DNA of 64,000 nucleotides from Gonatopus flavifemur (GCA_018340375.1 JAFFJZ010000003.1:27156001-27220000); one strand, 5' to 3'. Shown: positions 1-12,758, counted from the first letter of the stretch. Translations and numbers: made by a program. The notes: generated by a model not told the origin, from the sequence alone.

Positions 1-3000
1 GCGGTTCTTCTCTCTTATTCCTTTGCATTTTCTTTGACGTAGATGTATCTATACGCGTATAAAAGAATCTGGAAAAATAGCTCTCTCCCAAACGTCTTTT
101 TCAGAAAACAGTTGATACTCGAAATATTCTTTCCCAATCTCTCGGTTTCCTACTCTCTCCCTCTCTCTCTCTCTGTATTTATTCTTCAAGAGAGGATTTC
201 TGGATCATCCTAATGGGTTCGATGATATTTTATTCGACTTAGGGAGAAGTTTCTAGATCCATGTCAAATGCGAGGGAAAAGAATTGGCAAAGGGAAAAAT
301 TTATAGAGATGGAAGATAATTTCATCCCTTCCAAAGTTGGATGTGTGCTTTTCGTTTTTGAATTATATATTCGCGGAATAAATGAAAATGTGATGTGAGT
401 ATTCGCAAGTTTGGGTGCTAAATGAAGTGGATTCTCGTTGGATACATTTCGTGTGGAAGAACAACATTTTTTTTCTCCATAAAACTGATATGATTGAACG
501 TATACTTTATTGAGGAATAAAATTAGACGGCTTGTGCTGGGATGTGTATGGAAAGAGGAGCGTCATCGAACCCTTGTGGGAAAACCTTTAATCCCTTTCC
601 GAAGGTCGACAGTAGTCGATTCGATGGTCCATTATCAGCGAATATCAAAGGTCTGCGTCGCATTTGTCCTCGGCTTTCGGCTTTCGCTTATCCACGTAGC
701 GTTTATAGTTGCAAACTTTTTTGCGAAGCCAATATCAAGCTTTTTGTCGAATCGATATGATGTCAACCGACATTTGACTGTGAATACTATCTCCCTCAAA
801 ATAAAGTTGATATTTCAGTCTTTGTAACAATTATCTCACATAATTTGATAGAATTTCCCATAAAAATTGAAATTACATACAGAGAGGGAGAGAAATTGAG
901 AACCACTGAAAGGGTGTATAATTTCCAAATACGAGACGTTTGGATTAGACTTTGTGGGATTTTCGCAATACTTTTGATACTTTACAAACTTTGGTATAGC
1001 TATCGGAAAAATCAATGACTAGAATTTTATCTGAAATCTTTTCAGCTTTATTTTTGACGATTTTGGTACATCAGCAGCGTTAAGATTAAGGCCAAGTACG
1101 AGACTTCTATCGAAATTTCCAACAAGACTCTCCTGAGAGTTTTGCGAAATTGCAGTAGATTTTTTGCAGTACTCAAAGTCAAAATAAAGCTCAAGCGCTA
1201 AATGTTCCTTCGTTTCAATACCGTTTACCGAAGTTTTTGAATGATTAATTCCGGATTCGAGGATTCAATACCAATCAACTTCAGCTACGTTTTTGTCAGA
1301 ATTTGCATTTGAAGGGGATATTTCGAAGATGAAGGATGGATAATTATTGTAGGAATCCAGCAAAAGTTACTTATTGTGGAAGTGATCATTCGATTTATAT
1401 CAACTGTGAAAGATATTGATACTTAGGTAGAAGTTCAATGAAAATTTAATAATCGAGCTAACATTTGATTTTGTATTGGTAGTGTCTTACAGAAGTTTGA
1501 CAAGTTTGCAGATATCCTGTCAAGATTGCCAGAAAAATACGTGAAATTGTATTTCCTTAACAATTTGATGAGTCTTGATAGTCCTCCTGAGAGCCTCTGC
1601 TTGCATAAAAATGATTGTCGAATTGTCCCCCAAAAAATGGTGGCAGCGAAGTTCCTCCATTGATGGAGAATTTTTCACCATAATTTGGTAGACTTTCCTT
1701 CCATTTGTAGAGGATTCAACAGCCAAAAAATAAAATAATTCCTTAAAGTGGTAGAAAAATCCCTTGTTCTTAATAATTTTTTATAAAGGAGACGAAATCC
1801 ACCAACATTGTGAAGGAAAACTCCGCACATCTATCTTCTAAAACTCTGCTCATATTTCTAACGTTTATTATGAAATTGAGTACCTTTTCGACTCTCGTTA
1901 CGAAAACTGGCATGTGTCGTTTGTGTCACAAAAAACTGTATTCCATTCTCTGTTCCGAAGAATAGTAGTGCATTTTGCTTGTCGTTGCGCAAACCATACA
2001 ACGTATTATTGTTTTATTCTTCGAAATGAGACACTTAAATGTGTTGTTAGTTCTCGTGGCAAAAACCAAAACGTGTCTTTTTTCCTCGTCGTAAATTGAA
2101 AAGTGTTTCTCTTCGTGAATGAAAGAAACGTGTTATTACTCTTTGCAACGCTCGTTGTTTGCAAGTTGACATGAAATTATGATTAATTATGTATAAGGAG
2201 ACAAAAAAAGTATCTTCTCAAACCATCTTCTATGAAGGATGATCCATAAATCACACGCGTTTGAAACGAATTTTATAGAATTTATATATAATTTTTATGA
2301 AGACAGGTATAGGTTAAAGACCAAGGTTTGATGGTAGTAAAAAGTCAGGATATGAGAATACGAAATCAGGTCATGTTGGAAACGATGCGAACGATTAAGT
2401 AGTAAGTCTGACAGATTAGAATGGTGCGAAGGTGCTTACATTATGCATGCTACCATTGTTACGATCGTGTAAGCTCTCGAAATTGAGAGACTGCTAGAGT
2501 CATTGTGGTAGCCCTCGTGGAAGTTAAATACCTTCAATTCGTCACATGGATATACATACATATATACGCATGTACTACGGTTATGTCCTACCAGCGAAAA
2601 GCAAATATAACGAATCGAAATACATGATCGAACATGACTCCGACTCTCATTGTACTCTCTTGTCGAATACATCGTAGGATTACTCAAAAAAACACCCTTC
2701 GTTTTTCATTCCAATGACACGTACTCGATAACTTGGGGTATTTTTTGCTGAACTTTCTCAATTATATTCACTTTTACATATCGGAAATTTACTGTTTGCT
2801 CAATTTTTTTGGTTTTATACGTACAGTTACAATATAGGACGGTGAATGTGAATTTGGTATGGAATTATGAATATGGAGATTGCGTCAGCTTTCGTTTCGA
2901 AATCGTTTGAGATATTGAGAAAGGGAATCGATTCGTGATAACCTTCAGATTGTTCAGAAAAAGTACGTTGGTTGTTGTACAATTTTCAACTGTAAAAATT

Positions 3001-4560
3001 CTTATCACTTTATCTGTCACGACACACAGCCCAAATATTTTGTAAACAAAATCTATTCGATAACATATAAAAAAAGTACTCAAGAGTATTTTCTGAAGGT
3101 TTCAGATCATTTCATAAATTCAGTTGACGGAATTTTCATCAAGGAAACGTTTACTCGCATGGTATGCTGATATCTCTTCAACAGGAATGAAATACTACAA
3201 AAATTCTTTTCTCGTGAATTCTTAAAAAAAAAACAAAAGCTACAAACGAGAGATAGACAATGCTTTCCATCAGCTCTATCAAGCCTCTTTAATCTTTACG
3301 AACATCGTTATATTCGCCACAAAATAACACTATATTTACGACTATCATGATTATTGAATAACTCAATCTCAGACCGAACGCGTCGTAAACAAGTTATATT
3401 TCTTTCGGATCATGTATATTTCATATGTCAGATTACTTGGGAGGTAAGGAAAAAATATGAGATACTCCTACTATCACCGCTAAGATGGAGTGAGAGAACA
3501 ACAAAAAAATCCGAGCCACAAAAGTATAATGCCGCGAGGCGTTGTCATGAGACGTTGCATGTATCGAGAAATACATGAATGTACGTATACACGTGTATTA
3601 TGGTAAACGTATAAAAGAATGTATATATGATGACATAAGAGGAGGAGGATGAGGAAAAGAGAATTAAAGAAGCGAAGAAAAAAAGAAGAAAAGAAAGAAC
3701 TTTGAAAACCAGAGCAGAAACGAGATGTACTGGATTCGGTTCAAAGCGACTTTCCCTATCTCGAGACTTTAATATTATAGGTCGCTACGAAATGCGAAAG
3801 CTTCAGCAATGGTGACACCCCGTTGCTTCTTCTTCCTCCTCCTCTTCTTCTTTTTCTCTTTTCTTTCCCATTTTTTCCTCATCTCAACGGCTCTTTTGCT
3901 TCTCAGATTTTGCGTTACTTTTTCAGCCCACATCTTGAACATCGTATCCTGCATTCGGATCGATTCTTTATCGCATCATATGCCCTACTTTGTTCACCCG
4001 CGTTATCCAAAATTTCTTACCTTTTTCTTGTCTCCTCATCTACTCGTCCGGCCTCCTCTCCTTCTTCGATCTTGGCAAAATATCTTTGAAAATTTGTTTT
4101 ACTCGACGAAAGTTTCCTTAGAGGCGAAGAGAAAGTCGTTTCTAAGGTATCCTCACGATACTTGCCTACATCAACTCTTTAAAGGAGACAACCATAGGGA
4201 TTTGAATTCACATATATATAGTCCTTATACCCAGGGAAAAGAGATAAGACGAAGGGTTTAGGGTATTCTCGTGGATATCGGGTAAATCATACATCCACGT
4301 TTTTCACCTAATATATATGACATCGGTTTGGGAAGTATGTAAACGATTAGATCGCATTGAGATTCTATTGGATGTCAATATGGAATCGAACTTATCCAAT
4401 CACGAGTTCTTCTAGTGGAAAAATTTCGTGGAAAATCATCAAGAAAATTGTGGAATATTCCGTTCAACTCTGGTACGAATTTGGTGTTCATGATTCTTAG
4501 CAATGCTAATTTTTATTGAAATTAGCAGAAAAATTTCCTCAATTTTTCATACAAATGTAT
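1..4560. other. No recognisable gene (unique AT-rich DNA)
   Basis: I see no conserved protein frame, RNA gene or clear transposon here. There is a short TC-rich run near 150-175. A purine-rich stretch (about 3640-3700) is followed about 110 bases later by a pyrimidine-rich stretch (about 3820-3880), which explains the 150-aa Phe/Leu-rich open frame at 3809-4261; I regard that frame as chance. Confidence 0.5.
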
Positions 4561-4570
4561 TGAATTGAGG

Positions 4571-4670
4571 GGTGCCAGCTCCTACTTTTTTCTACTTCCG
4601 TCATTGGCCGTTCCATTCGACAACTGTACGTGGTACGCTGATCCATCAAAAAAAGCAGGAGGCTGGCAAC
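4571..4670. repeat. Short 100-bp foldback element
   Basis: The left end GGTGCCAGCTCCTACTTTTT is nearly the reverse complement of the right end (AAAAAAGCAGGAGGCTGGCA), with arms of about 25 bases at the ends of a 100-bp segment. This is the form of a small non-autonomous inverted-repeat element. I could not define a target-site duplication, so its superfamily is unknown. Confidence 0.5.
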
Positions 4671-5306
4671 GCTTTACGCGTTAAAAAATGTTGACAAAAA
4701 ATCCACACAGCGCCGGATGGAAATTATTTAATTGTATCGAATAATTATCTTCAAGGAATTTCAAGGAAAATCATTTTATAACGTTTGGATAGCTGAAAAT
4801 TAGCCATCCGACTCATTTTTTTAAATTCAACAGCTATTTTTTTTAGTGTAAAAGTTGAGTCGTTTTGCTATCCACATATCGATCGCAAAATCTGCGCTGT
4901 TTTGGCTACTATGAATCCTCTCTGTGGTAACAAATATTTAGTTATAATTGCAATTATTTTAGCCGTAGCAGCGAAAAAAGTGAGATAAAAAGAAATATAA
5001 ATGAATGGGATGAAAATTCAAACTCACTCTTTGGAACTCAAAACATTGTTCAAAGAATATCATCAGAATTCATTACTAATTTGTTAGAAATTTCAAAAGT
5101 TTTCAATTTGAAGTCCAGGGAGATCAACAAATTTTCAATCCACAGCAGAGTTTTGTTTTTCTAAATCGTCTCAATTGAAAGTCATCCTTTGCCCCGAAAA
5201 ACTCGCAGGTTTCATTGGAAGTCAGTATAATTTCATAAAACTTTTTCACAGTTCAACACAATTCATGACAAATAAATAGGTTTGGATTAACTATATGGGT
5301 TGATAT
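4671..5306. other. No feature seen
   Basis: AT-rich DNA without a coding frame or a repeat that I can recognise. Confidence 0.4.
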
Positions 5307-5310
5307 TTAA

Positions 5311-5598
5311 CCTTCTGGGGATTAACTAGGTCAACATGACCCATCCTTCATTTCGAAAAGTTGTATATCTCTGAAAAAGTGCCTTTAAATTTCTTCAAAT
5401 ATTGAAATGATCATCAACTGTAGAACAAAGCGAGTTTCAGATTCGGATTCTACAGACTTCGATAATGAATTAAAAAAAAAAAAAAAACATTGCTCTACGT
5501 TGTTCTAAAGCCGAGATATGAGCGATCAAAAAACACTTGGGTCAAACTGACCCAGTGTATCCCATGTGTGAGGAAACTATGAATGTCTCCCCAGAGGG
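5311..5598. mobile_element. piggyBac-type MITE, 288 bp
   Basis: The left end is TTAA followed by CCTTCTGGGG; the right end is CCCCAGAGGG followed by TTAC. Removing the flanks leaves imperfect terminal inverted repeats of about 10-14 bp with a TTAA-type target (one base changed on the right). Inside, GGTCAACATGACCC and GGGTCAAACTGACCC lie near the two ends. TTAA targets with CCC-type ends are characteristic of piggyBac-related elements. The interior has an A-run (about 5470-5486) and no transposase, so it is non-autonomous. Confidence 0.65.
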
Positions 5599-5849
5599 TT
5601 ACCAATTTCATATTTTTCATTGAAAGTTATCAATGCAATAAAGATGAATTCTTTGAGAGCATCGGAAGAACTTCACATACTTCAACCAAAATTTCACAAA
5701 ATTCAGCAGTTTTTTCCAATCATTCCATCAAATTCCATCCCATTTCAGAGTAACTCCCCCAAAAAATGAACAATTTTTAAGTATCTAACAGCATGAGGAA
5801 GTTTTTCAATAACTCTGATAGGAATTTGTTATGGAATGAAGTTAGCACA
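5599..5849. other. No feature seen
   Basis: AT-rich spacer between two MITEs, without coding frames. Confidence 0.4.
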
Positions 5850-5851
5850 CA

Positions 5852-6162
5852 CACGGAGGAAAAAAAATTTCTTGAAGTAGCAAATCAAAGTATCATATGT
5901 AGAGTAGCGAATCTCTTTGTTAGTCCAGCTAAAAATCGCTGCTACAGTTCACTGGATTGCTGAGAGAGCAACAATTTTTAGTATTATCTGCAGAATAGCG
6001 AACAAATTTTGCTGGAAGAGTGAATATTTTTTGCTGCCACAGCTGAACAATCGCGGTCGTGGTAGAAGATTGCTATGATAGCATAGAGATTCATGTCATA
6101 GCAGAAATTTTGCTGCTCCAGCAAAATCAGATTTTGTTGCTACAGCGAATTTTTTTTCCGTG
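5852..6162. mobile_element. CACGG-ended MITE with GCTG/CAGC-rich interior, 311 bp
   Basis: The element begins CACGGAGGAAAAAAAATTT and ends AATTTTTTTTCCGTG, and is flanked on both sides by CA. The interior repeats degenerate blocks around TAGCAAA, GCTGCTACAG and CAGCAAAAT in both orientations. It is clearly the same family as the element at 45834-46203. No coding frame. The terminal CAC and dinucleotide duplication are shared with other elements in this window. Confidence 0.7.
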
Positions 6163-6689
6163 CATACACTCCATAAAATTCAACAAACATTTCAACCACT
6201 GTTACTGAAATTAATATAATCTCAACAAAATTCATAAGAAATAGATAACTAATTTGTTCTTATCGACATTCAATGTTTTTAAACAAACGATCAACAATTT
6301 TCCAAATTGCCATGGGATTCAGCAGTTTTCAGTGAGATTCCCAACATCATGCTGATGAAATACCTATAATATTTTGAATCGAAGTGACTTTCAGCGATTA
6401 ATAATAATGAAATCGCTTCACGACTGTTTACTTTTACTAAAATTCCCGCAACCGTTTTGAATGAAAATTTCATGAAAATTCAACAAAACCCTTCCATCAA
6501 GGATTCTAAATTATGTATCGATGTTCGATATGGAATTTTAGTTAGCTCAATTGTACGTAAAAAACAACTATGATATTATCATTGTTCTATTCTCGGCATT
6601 GAATCAGATGAAATGGAAAAATGCGTACAATGAGATTTATTATTCCAATGAAAACTTGATATCTGGATTTTATGAGACGACTTTCACAC
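6163..6689. other. No feature seen
   Basis: AT-rich DNA upstream (on the plus strand) of the tRNA gene; no supported gene. Confidence 0.4.
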
Positions 6690-6700
6690 AAAAAAAAAAA
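6690..6700 (-). terminator. Pol III T-run terminator of tRNA-Val
   Basis: Eleven consecutive T on the minus strand begin directly after the discriminator base of the tRNA gene. Runs of four or more T terminate RNA polymerase III. Confidence 0.85.
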
Positions 6701-6773
6701 TGTTTCCGCCCGGGATCGAACCGGGGACCTTCCGCGTGTTAGGCGGATGTGATAACCACTACACCACGGAAAC
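6701..6773 (-). tRNA. tRNA-Val (anticodon AAC)
   Basis: Read on the minus strand, this 73-base sequence folds as a standard intronless cloverleaf. The acceptor stem is GTTTCCG paired with CGGAAAC, with discriminator A. The D arm contains the A-box-like TGGTGTAGTGG. The anticodon stem TCCGC/GCGGA encloses the loop CTAACAC, giving anticodon AAC. The T arm is CCCGG-TTCGATC-CCGGG and contains the B box GGTTCGATCC. CCA is not encoded, as expected for a eukaryotic nuclear gene. An 11-T run immediately 3' can terminate pol III. The sequence closely matches the conserved animal tRNA-Val type, so the gene is probably functional. Confidence 0.96.
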
Positions 6774-7084
6774 GAGTTGGTCGCTGGGGAGTTGAAAGTG
6801 AACTTCAAGCCCACGGATTCTTCTCGTGATTTGAGGATTACGAAATTTTCATTTATTACGTCGTGTTAGTTGAGTGTACTCTGGAATAATGAATTACTCA
6901 TATTTTTTAATATAATAAACATATTCTGTTATGTAAAACATAATTAATATTTTGCTAAAAAATTTTGTGCGTTATAATTGATTGTTATCCATCATAAATT
7001 TTATCATATCATTATAACTCACATGATCATATATTCTTATTATTATGAAAAAATAAATCATTGGGAATATTCAGTATAAATTCA
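6774..7084. other. No feature seen
   Basis: AT-rich spacer between the tRNA gene (this is its 5' side) and a palindromic MITE. No external promoter element could be singled out. Confidence 0.4.
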
Positions 7085-7359
7085 CCCAGATAACACACGA
7101 AGAGGTGTTTTTTCAAAACAAGAATAAAATTCTTCGAGAACTCTTTCTGAACTAATGAATTTATAAAGAGCTGTGAAGGAGTTCAATGTTTAGGACATTA
7201 CCGAGCTCTTCGAGAATGCTGGGAGTATTGTTTTAGTACTCGTTAATGTCCCAAACATTGAACTCCTTCGGAGCTCTTTATGAATTCATTAGTTCGAAAA
7301 GAGTTCTTGAAGAATGCTATTCTTGTTTTTGGAATATAATTCTTCGTGTATTATCAAGG
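7085..7359. mobile_element. Palindromic MITE, CCCAGATAACACA family, copy 1
   Basis: About 275 bp with long imperfect inverted arms. The left end is CCCAGATAACACACGAAGA and the right end reads TTCTTCGTGTATTATCAAGG, a decayed version of the complement. The arms contain degenerate GAACTCTT and GAGTTC motifs. The right flank is TA; the left flank is CA, possibly a mutated TA. A better-preserved copy lies at 44757-45039. Confidence 0.75.
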
Positions 7360-8013
7360 TATATATTATAGTTTAGTATAATTCAAGCGACGATTAACCA
7401 GAAGGTAAACTCGGAATACCGGGATTTCGATAGTTATGCCAAAAAATTTGCTGAATATTCGGATGTTTTGGTAATTTTACACAAAAATATGTAATAAACC
7501 CATCAAATATGTGAGAATCGTTTTGTTTCCACACAAATTTCGATAAAATTGAGAATTTTTTTCATAACGTGGTGCAAGACAAACTCAATTTTCACCCGAG
7601 AACGTTATTCGAAATCCGATACTAATGAGAGAAAAAATATAAATAGCAGCAAGATAATATTATCAGAGTGTGTCAGATAATCGACGTTATATAGAAACTA
7701 TCTCAATGGAGTGACTTATATAGATCTGTTGAAAGATTAGTATACTCTCTTGCCCACATCCGTACGTAAATAGACTTCCATATCTTTCGATAACAAGTTG
7801 TTACCATTGATATATTTAGATATAATTCAGGAGAATTTGACTTCGTTGTACATTCAATTATTTCAAGATTCGGACGAAATTTACTCTAACTTGAAATCTT
7901 GTTATGAAGAAAATTGTTTATCATCCTCTTTCATCGCTCCTTTTATCGGTTCAAAAAATTTCACTGTATTATTTTCATAAATTGGAACAAAAATTATATT
8001 CTTTGACAATTCT
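7360..8013. other. No feature seen
   Basis: AT-rich DNA with only short chance frames. Confidence 0.4.
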
Positions 8014-8015
8014 TA

Positions 8016-8350
8016 CACTGAGAGAAATTTTAACCCTAGCGGATCTGGGTGAATAGACAAGTGATCAAAAATTTCGGTTACATTTTGGTGAAAAATCTTG
8101 GTTTAGGTAACTTGTTGGTCGTTTAGGACACTTTTTTCAACAAAAATTCGGTGTTCTCGGTTATTTTGTGTTGATTTTCTGAGTTTTCACCTCAAAAATA
8201 CCAAAAGGATTACAAAAACATTTTTTGGTGATCTTTTGGTGGCAGATTTGTTCTAAGCAACCGTTATTTTTCGGTCACAAATAGGTCATTATATGGTGAA
8301 AACCCAAAAAATTGGTCACTTTAGAATCGCTAGAGAACGACTCATACCCA
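8016..8350. mobile_element. MITE fragment with CACTGAGAGAAA end and GGTGA-rich interior
   Basis: After a TA dinucleotide the sequence starts CACTGAGAGAAATTTT, the same end type as the element at 46273. The interior repeats GGTTA, TTTTGGTGA and TTCGGT motifs in both orientations, as in the other motif-rich MITEs here. I could not find the matching right end, so the fragment is probably truncated; the right limit is approximate. Confidence 0.4.
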
Positions 8351-8699
8351 GGGCAAAAATATCAGACTTTTCCTTATTTTTTTTTGTTCAACCAGAAACA
8401 GGAACGTTCATCAAATGAATTTTCACATAAAAATACGGGAGATTACGAATGAATAGAAAAATTTTATCATAAGTTTCATAACATTTACCGTTCAGCGTTT
8501 AGAATTTGAATTCCACCTACATATTATTTCTTATACATTATTCGTCATTTCCCATATCTTCATGTGAACATTCATCTCACAAACCTTCTTGTTTCAGGTT
8601 TGTTGAGAGAAATGAGGAAAAGTCTTCCATTCTTCAGCGGTATTTTTCTCCACGTATTAAGAATCTCAATTCTAATACTGCTAAAAATATAAATTTTTG

Positions 8700-8875
8700 A
8701 TTACAGCTGTTGGCTCCAGAGAAATGTTTCTCTCCTCTTGGATAAAAAAAATACTTCTTGATATCAGAAAAATTTCTTCGGGCCTATAACATATTAGCTG
8801 AAATCAAGAACATGCATTCTTGGTATAGTATTCAAGAAAAAAATTTCTTGATATCAATTATTATTTATCTCAGTG
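8700..8875. mobile_element. Right part of a MITE with TTCTTGAT/ATCAAGAA motif
   Basis: The right end reads TTATTATTTATCTCAGTG, the complement of the CACTGAGA-type terminus. Inside are several copies of TTCTTGAT or ATCAAGAA. The interior resembles the TTCTTGAA-rich block at about 46300-46480. The left end is unclear, so the start coordinate is approximate. Confidence 0.4.
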
Positions 8876-9363
8876 AAGTTTATGATTGTGATATACCGTC
8901 CAGTTCAAACAGCAAGAACTAACGATATTTCTCTCGACAGCGATGAAAAACAGCACTTCGTACCGCAGCTTCACAGATTTCACTGAATTGTGGTGCAGAG
9001 ATACATTCTAATTGCATGGGGGGAAGCATTTATCAACAATCTTCGCAGCGAAAAAGATTTGGCCAGTGTCTGAATACTGGAAGTCCTGTAATATATGATA
9101 CCTCAATTTATTGTTCAAACTGAAGAACTGTGCTAAATCCGTTGATGATGTGCCAAAATACGGCTTGATCGGTTTAGACGTCCATTCTTTGAGGTACGAA
9201 AGCACAGTTTGGTAAAAAGCCAACTATCAGTAAAAATCTGTTACAAACACGACGAAAGATTTCCAGTGTCAATATCAACATGAACATTTTTTTGTAAGTT
9301 TTTCGATAAACTGCTGGATATACTAGGTTTTCCAGAATTCATCGTGCGAATTCATGTGGTGTC
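8876..9363. other. No feature seen
   Basis: No supported gene. The open frames here are short and have no recognisable motif. Confidence 0.4.
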
Positions 9364-9791
9364 TTCTGCTGCCAAAATGCAATAATTTTCCGTTTGAAAA
9401 CAATTTTTTGGAGGCTTAGTTTTTGAACTATCAGCATTTTTAGATTTTTCTGACCCTAACATCATTCTCTAAGTTCGAAAACGCCCAATCTCTGGAGAAA
9501 AAAAAATTCAATCATACTATCATTCTTTCTTTCGGAGCTATAATAATTTGAAGTTGCTGAATTGACTAAAAGCCAAAAAATTTCAAATCCCTGTAGCGCT
9601 GAAACAAAGAATGATAAGATAATTGAATTTTTTTCCAGATATTCGGAATTTTCCAGCTCAGAGAATGATGTTAGGGTCAATAATGTAGAACACAATGCTG
9701 TTGAGTTATTTGGATTTGAAAAAAAAATCTAACAATGCTCGTGGCTAAAAAATTTTTTTCAAACGGGAAATTATTACATTTTGACTGCAGA
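9364..9791. repeat. Long foldback element, 428 bp
   Basis: Two arms of about 200 bp are imperfect reverse complements: left TGCTGCCAAAATGCAATAAT pairs with the complement of ATTATTACATTTTGACTGCA near the right end. Matching internal landmarks such as GACCCTAACATCATTCTCT recur in inverted orientation. This is a palindromic MITE with almost no loop. It abuts the CCCAGATAAC-type end at 9795. Confidence 0.65.
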
Positions 9792-9794
9792 ATA

Positions 9795-11248
9795 CCCCAG
9801 ATAACACAAGGAATTCTTGAAGAGTTCCTGAAGAATTCGGCATTTGTAAAAAGCATTCATCAAGAATTCTAAAGTAATCGACAAGTGTTCTTCTCAATTA
9901 CTCTGAGAAGTCGTTAACGTCCTGTTGATAGAACTCTTGACATGAATGATTACAGAACTCTCACGGAACTCAAATAAATATTTAATCAAATAAACGATTA
10001 AAACCATCTATTTAATTCAAATAAATTATTCTGGTCCCAAAGAATATTTTGTTAATTCTAATGAATATTTCTTTGCTACAGGACAAATAAATATTTATTT
10101 GACTGGAATAAATTTTTTTTTCAGTGCATGTTATGTGTATATGGATAATTATTCAATGATTGACTCATCTGATCTTTTACGTTTATCAAGCTTTTATGAA
10201 GTTCAGGCACTTTTTCAAAATATAACTTACAAAATTGATCATACCAAATCAATCATTGGAATTTTTAGTATCGATAAATGCCAAAATGTTTGTAATTTAC
10301 ACGAGTGAAAAACAAAATACATATGATCAGTTTTTTTGTTCTGATTCAATATTACGAATTACATACTTATTTCTTTATTTTATGAACTCGAACCAACCAT
10401 CATCACTTGATCATTCCCTAGTGAAAATGAAGCGTATGCACGAAACGCGAAGGAAGCGCATATACGAAGCGAAAAATGTTTCAATTCCCTCTTCTTGAAG
10501 CGCGCGATGCCCACTTGCTGTAAAGTGATGAAATCATACGTTCTTCACACGTTCAATAATCTCTCGATCCCGTTTCACATACGCTTCATGTGAAGTAATA
10601 GTAAGTTACATTAAGCGTGTGCGAATCATACCTACTTCATCTGACTTCAAATAATATCTTTGAGCGGTTATTAATCCCAACGACGATTCATGGCTTAGTA
10701 AATAAAACCCTCGGTGCCATGGTGAAAATCATTGGTTCGATTCTCGCTATGGAGTACAATTTTTTAATTTAAGTTTCATGAATTTTATGCGCTACTTCCT
10801 TTGCGCATACTCTTTGTATCCCTCCCATTCGAGCTGCGTATACTTCTCATTATCGTTCTGGATACCCTCCAACATACGCTTCGTTGACTCTTCCTTCCCG
10901 TTTTAATTTCCACCAGGGTTCTTACTCAACGCTTTTTCACAATCACAGAAATCTGCGGGGTTTTAACATGTATATTGAGTTCGTAGGAAGTTCTTCTTTA
11001 GGGGGGGGGCAGAGCTTCATAAGGGTTCTAACAAGCGGACATTCAAGTGCCCTTCAAGTCATCTCAAACTGTTCTTTCAATACTCTTACCAAGGAACACC
11101 CAAGGGATTTATCATAGAGCTGTCAAATGGTTCTTTTAGAATTCAAAGAACTCTTTGAGAACTCGTCAAGAGTTCGGAAAAATAATTCTTCCAGAATTTA
11201 GTTCAAGAACTCTTTTGGACCGGCTTACGAATTATTGTGTTATCTGGG
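9795..11248. mobile_element. Composite CCCAGATAACACA-type element, about 1.45 kb
   Basis: The left end CCCCAGATAACACAAGG and the right end ATTGTGTTATCTGGG are the termini of the family seen at 7085 and 44757. Both ends are followed inward by GAATTCTTGAAGAGTTC-like and AAGAACTCTTG-like motifs. The middle is unrelated: a block of AATAAATATTTATT motifs ending near 10128 in TTTTTCAGTG, then DNA with a tRNA-like head. I read it as one old element interrupted by later insertions. The flanks (TA and AC) do not match, so two separate fragments is also possible. Confidence 0.45.
10688..10760 (+). other. tRNA-like sequence (possible SINE head)
   Basis: An A-box-like TGGCTTAGTAAA is followed about 41 bases later by a B-box-like GGTTCGATTCT. 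These are internal pol III promoter elements in tRNA order and spacing, but I cannot draw a good cloverleaf, so it is not a working tRNA gene. A tRNA-derived SINE or tRNA relic is the likeliest reading; no tail or duplication was found. Confidence 0.35.
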
Positions 11249-11358
11249 ACACCACAGAAATCCGAATGATGAATTCTGAAATACCCTGTATGAATGATGT
11301 TTCTGAGATTCTTCATTCTTTCCTATCTTTTCATATTGAATTTTCTAAGGAACTCCTA

Positions 11359-11609
11359 CACGGAAAAAAGAAAACAGCACTGGTTACTGTCCATAACAGC
11401 AATCAGTTGAAAAACAAATGAAAACACGCTTGAATGATAGAGGTTAGCGCGATCTCAGTGATGTGTACTGCAGTGAAATTCGTCAATATTGCTTGGACAT
11501 TAACGGTTACTGGGAGGCGCAGTAATGAACGGCGTGAATTTGATTTTTCATTTTTTTTCAATGAATTACTGCGATTCACAGTAACCATTGCTGTTTTCTT
11601 TTTTCCGTG
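11359..11609. mobile_element. CACGG-ended MITE with TA duplication, copy 1, 251 bp
   Basis: The left end CACGGAAAAAAGAAAACAGC is the exact reverse complement of the right end GTTTTCTTTTTTCCGTG over its outer bases, and TA flanks both sides. The second arm parts contain GGTTACTGT and ACAGTAACC. The interior block GTTAGCGCGATCTCAGTGAT matches the copy at 40011-40246. No coding capacity. Confidence 0.8.
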
Positions 11610-11611
11610 TA

Positions 11612-12758
11612 CAGCATTGTATGAAAATATTGATAAATCTACAGGTGGAATTTATAATTGTGAACACGGGACGGAATTTCAAGAAACTTCAAATTCTCTG
11701 ATGATGTACATGATAATAATCTTACCGATCTAATTCATGATACTAAAACAGGTATCCAAAAACTTTCCATCACATGTGCTTCGAATTATACCATCGCGGG
11801 CTAGAAATAATATGTATATCCATATACCGCGGTACTCGTGCAGTCAGCGGTATTTTATGCCGCGTGAAATTGAAACGCCATAACCCACATTCCCTGTACA
11901 CGTATGTGTGAGTGTGTGTGCATATGTGATAACCGGCGCAGCAATACGGCCTGCGAGCGGTATTTAAATTATACATAAACCGATACATTTTACCTTTTAA
12001 AATATCGGCACACATCTGATCTCGATGGGAATTGGATGTGATGGAAATATACAGGCGAATGATAATAATGGCATTCGTATTCGTATAAATCATAAAAGCC
12101 AATCCCTTAATTCTTAGGTTCGTATCAATCATTTTTCATGATATATGCTATGAAAATTAATTAATCAATTCTGTATATGTAGATGGTGAAAACAATTGGT
12201 GAAAGACGAACTATAATGCATTATTCTAACGATGAATAATTGATGAATTCAAATAAACTGCAATCCTCCCATTCGATACTCCAGATAAAAACCTTGAATG
12301 AAAGTTTAATTTAGTGCCCTATCAATATACTACATATATAGCTCATCGTCAATAGCAATTATCGAATCGGTATCTGTTCTTCCATCATCCTATAGTATTC
12401 TATATTGCACGCATACATCCTGAGATTCTCTTAAAACTTTCCCGAAACAACGTTCTTGTCTCAAGCATTATTCAGGTGAAAAAGACGAGAGTATCGTCTA
12501 CGTAAAGTTTTAACCAATCTTCACGGTATACTTTCTCTAATTTGGAGAAACTTGATCTCATCTAATCTAACTCAATCTAATTTCTTTGCTTTCAAAGTAG
12601 ACGGAGATATATCTTGACGATACATATGTTTAGAATACATACATACGCACGTTGATGTTATTGAATTCATTATTTATATTTCAAATGTAAAAATATTATT
12701 TCAAGTACACGTGCAAAGTTAACAATGTCTCCTACCAGGAATGACTTCAACCACCTCA
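11612..12758. other. No feature seen
   Basis: AT-rich DNA with short GT-rich patches. The 120-aa open frame at 11770-12132 (minus) has no recognisable domain. Confidence 0.4.

Noticed and set aside
3640..3880. Purine-rich and pyrimidine-rich stretches as a designed hairpin
   Set aside because: Complementarity arises from low complexity (GAA versus TTC runs), with no consistent base-by-base pairing.
3809..4261. 150-codon open frame rich in Phe, Leu and Ser
   Set aside because: It is explained by a pyrimidine-rich tract; a second frame overlaps it with the same composition. No recognisable protein features.
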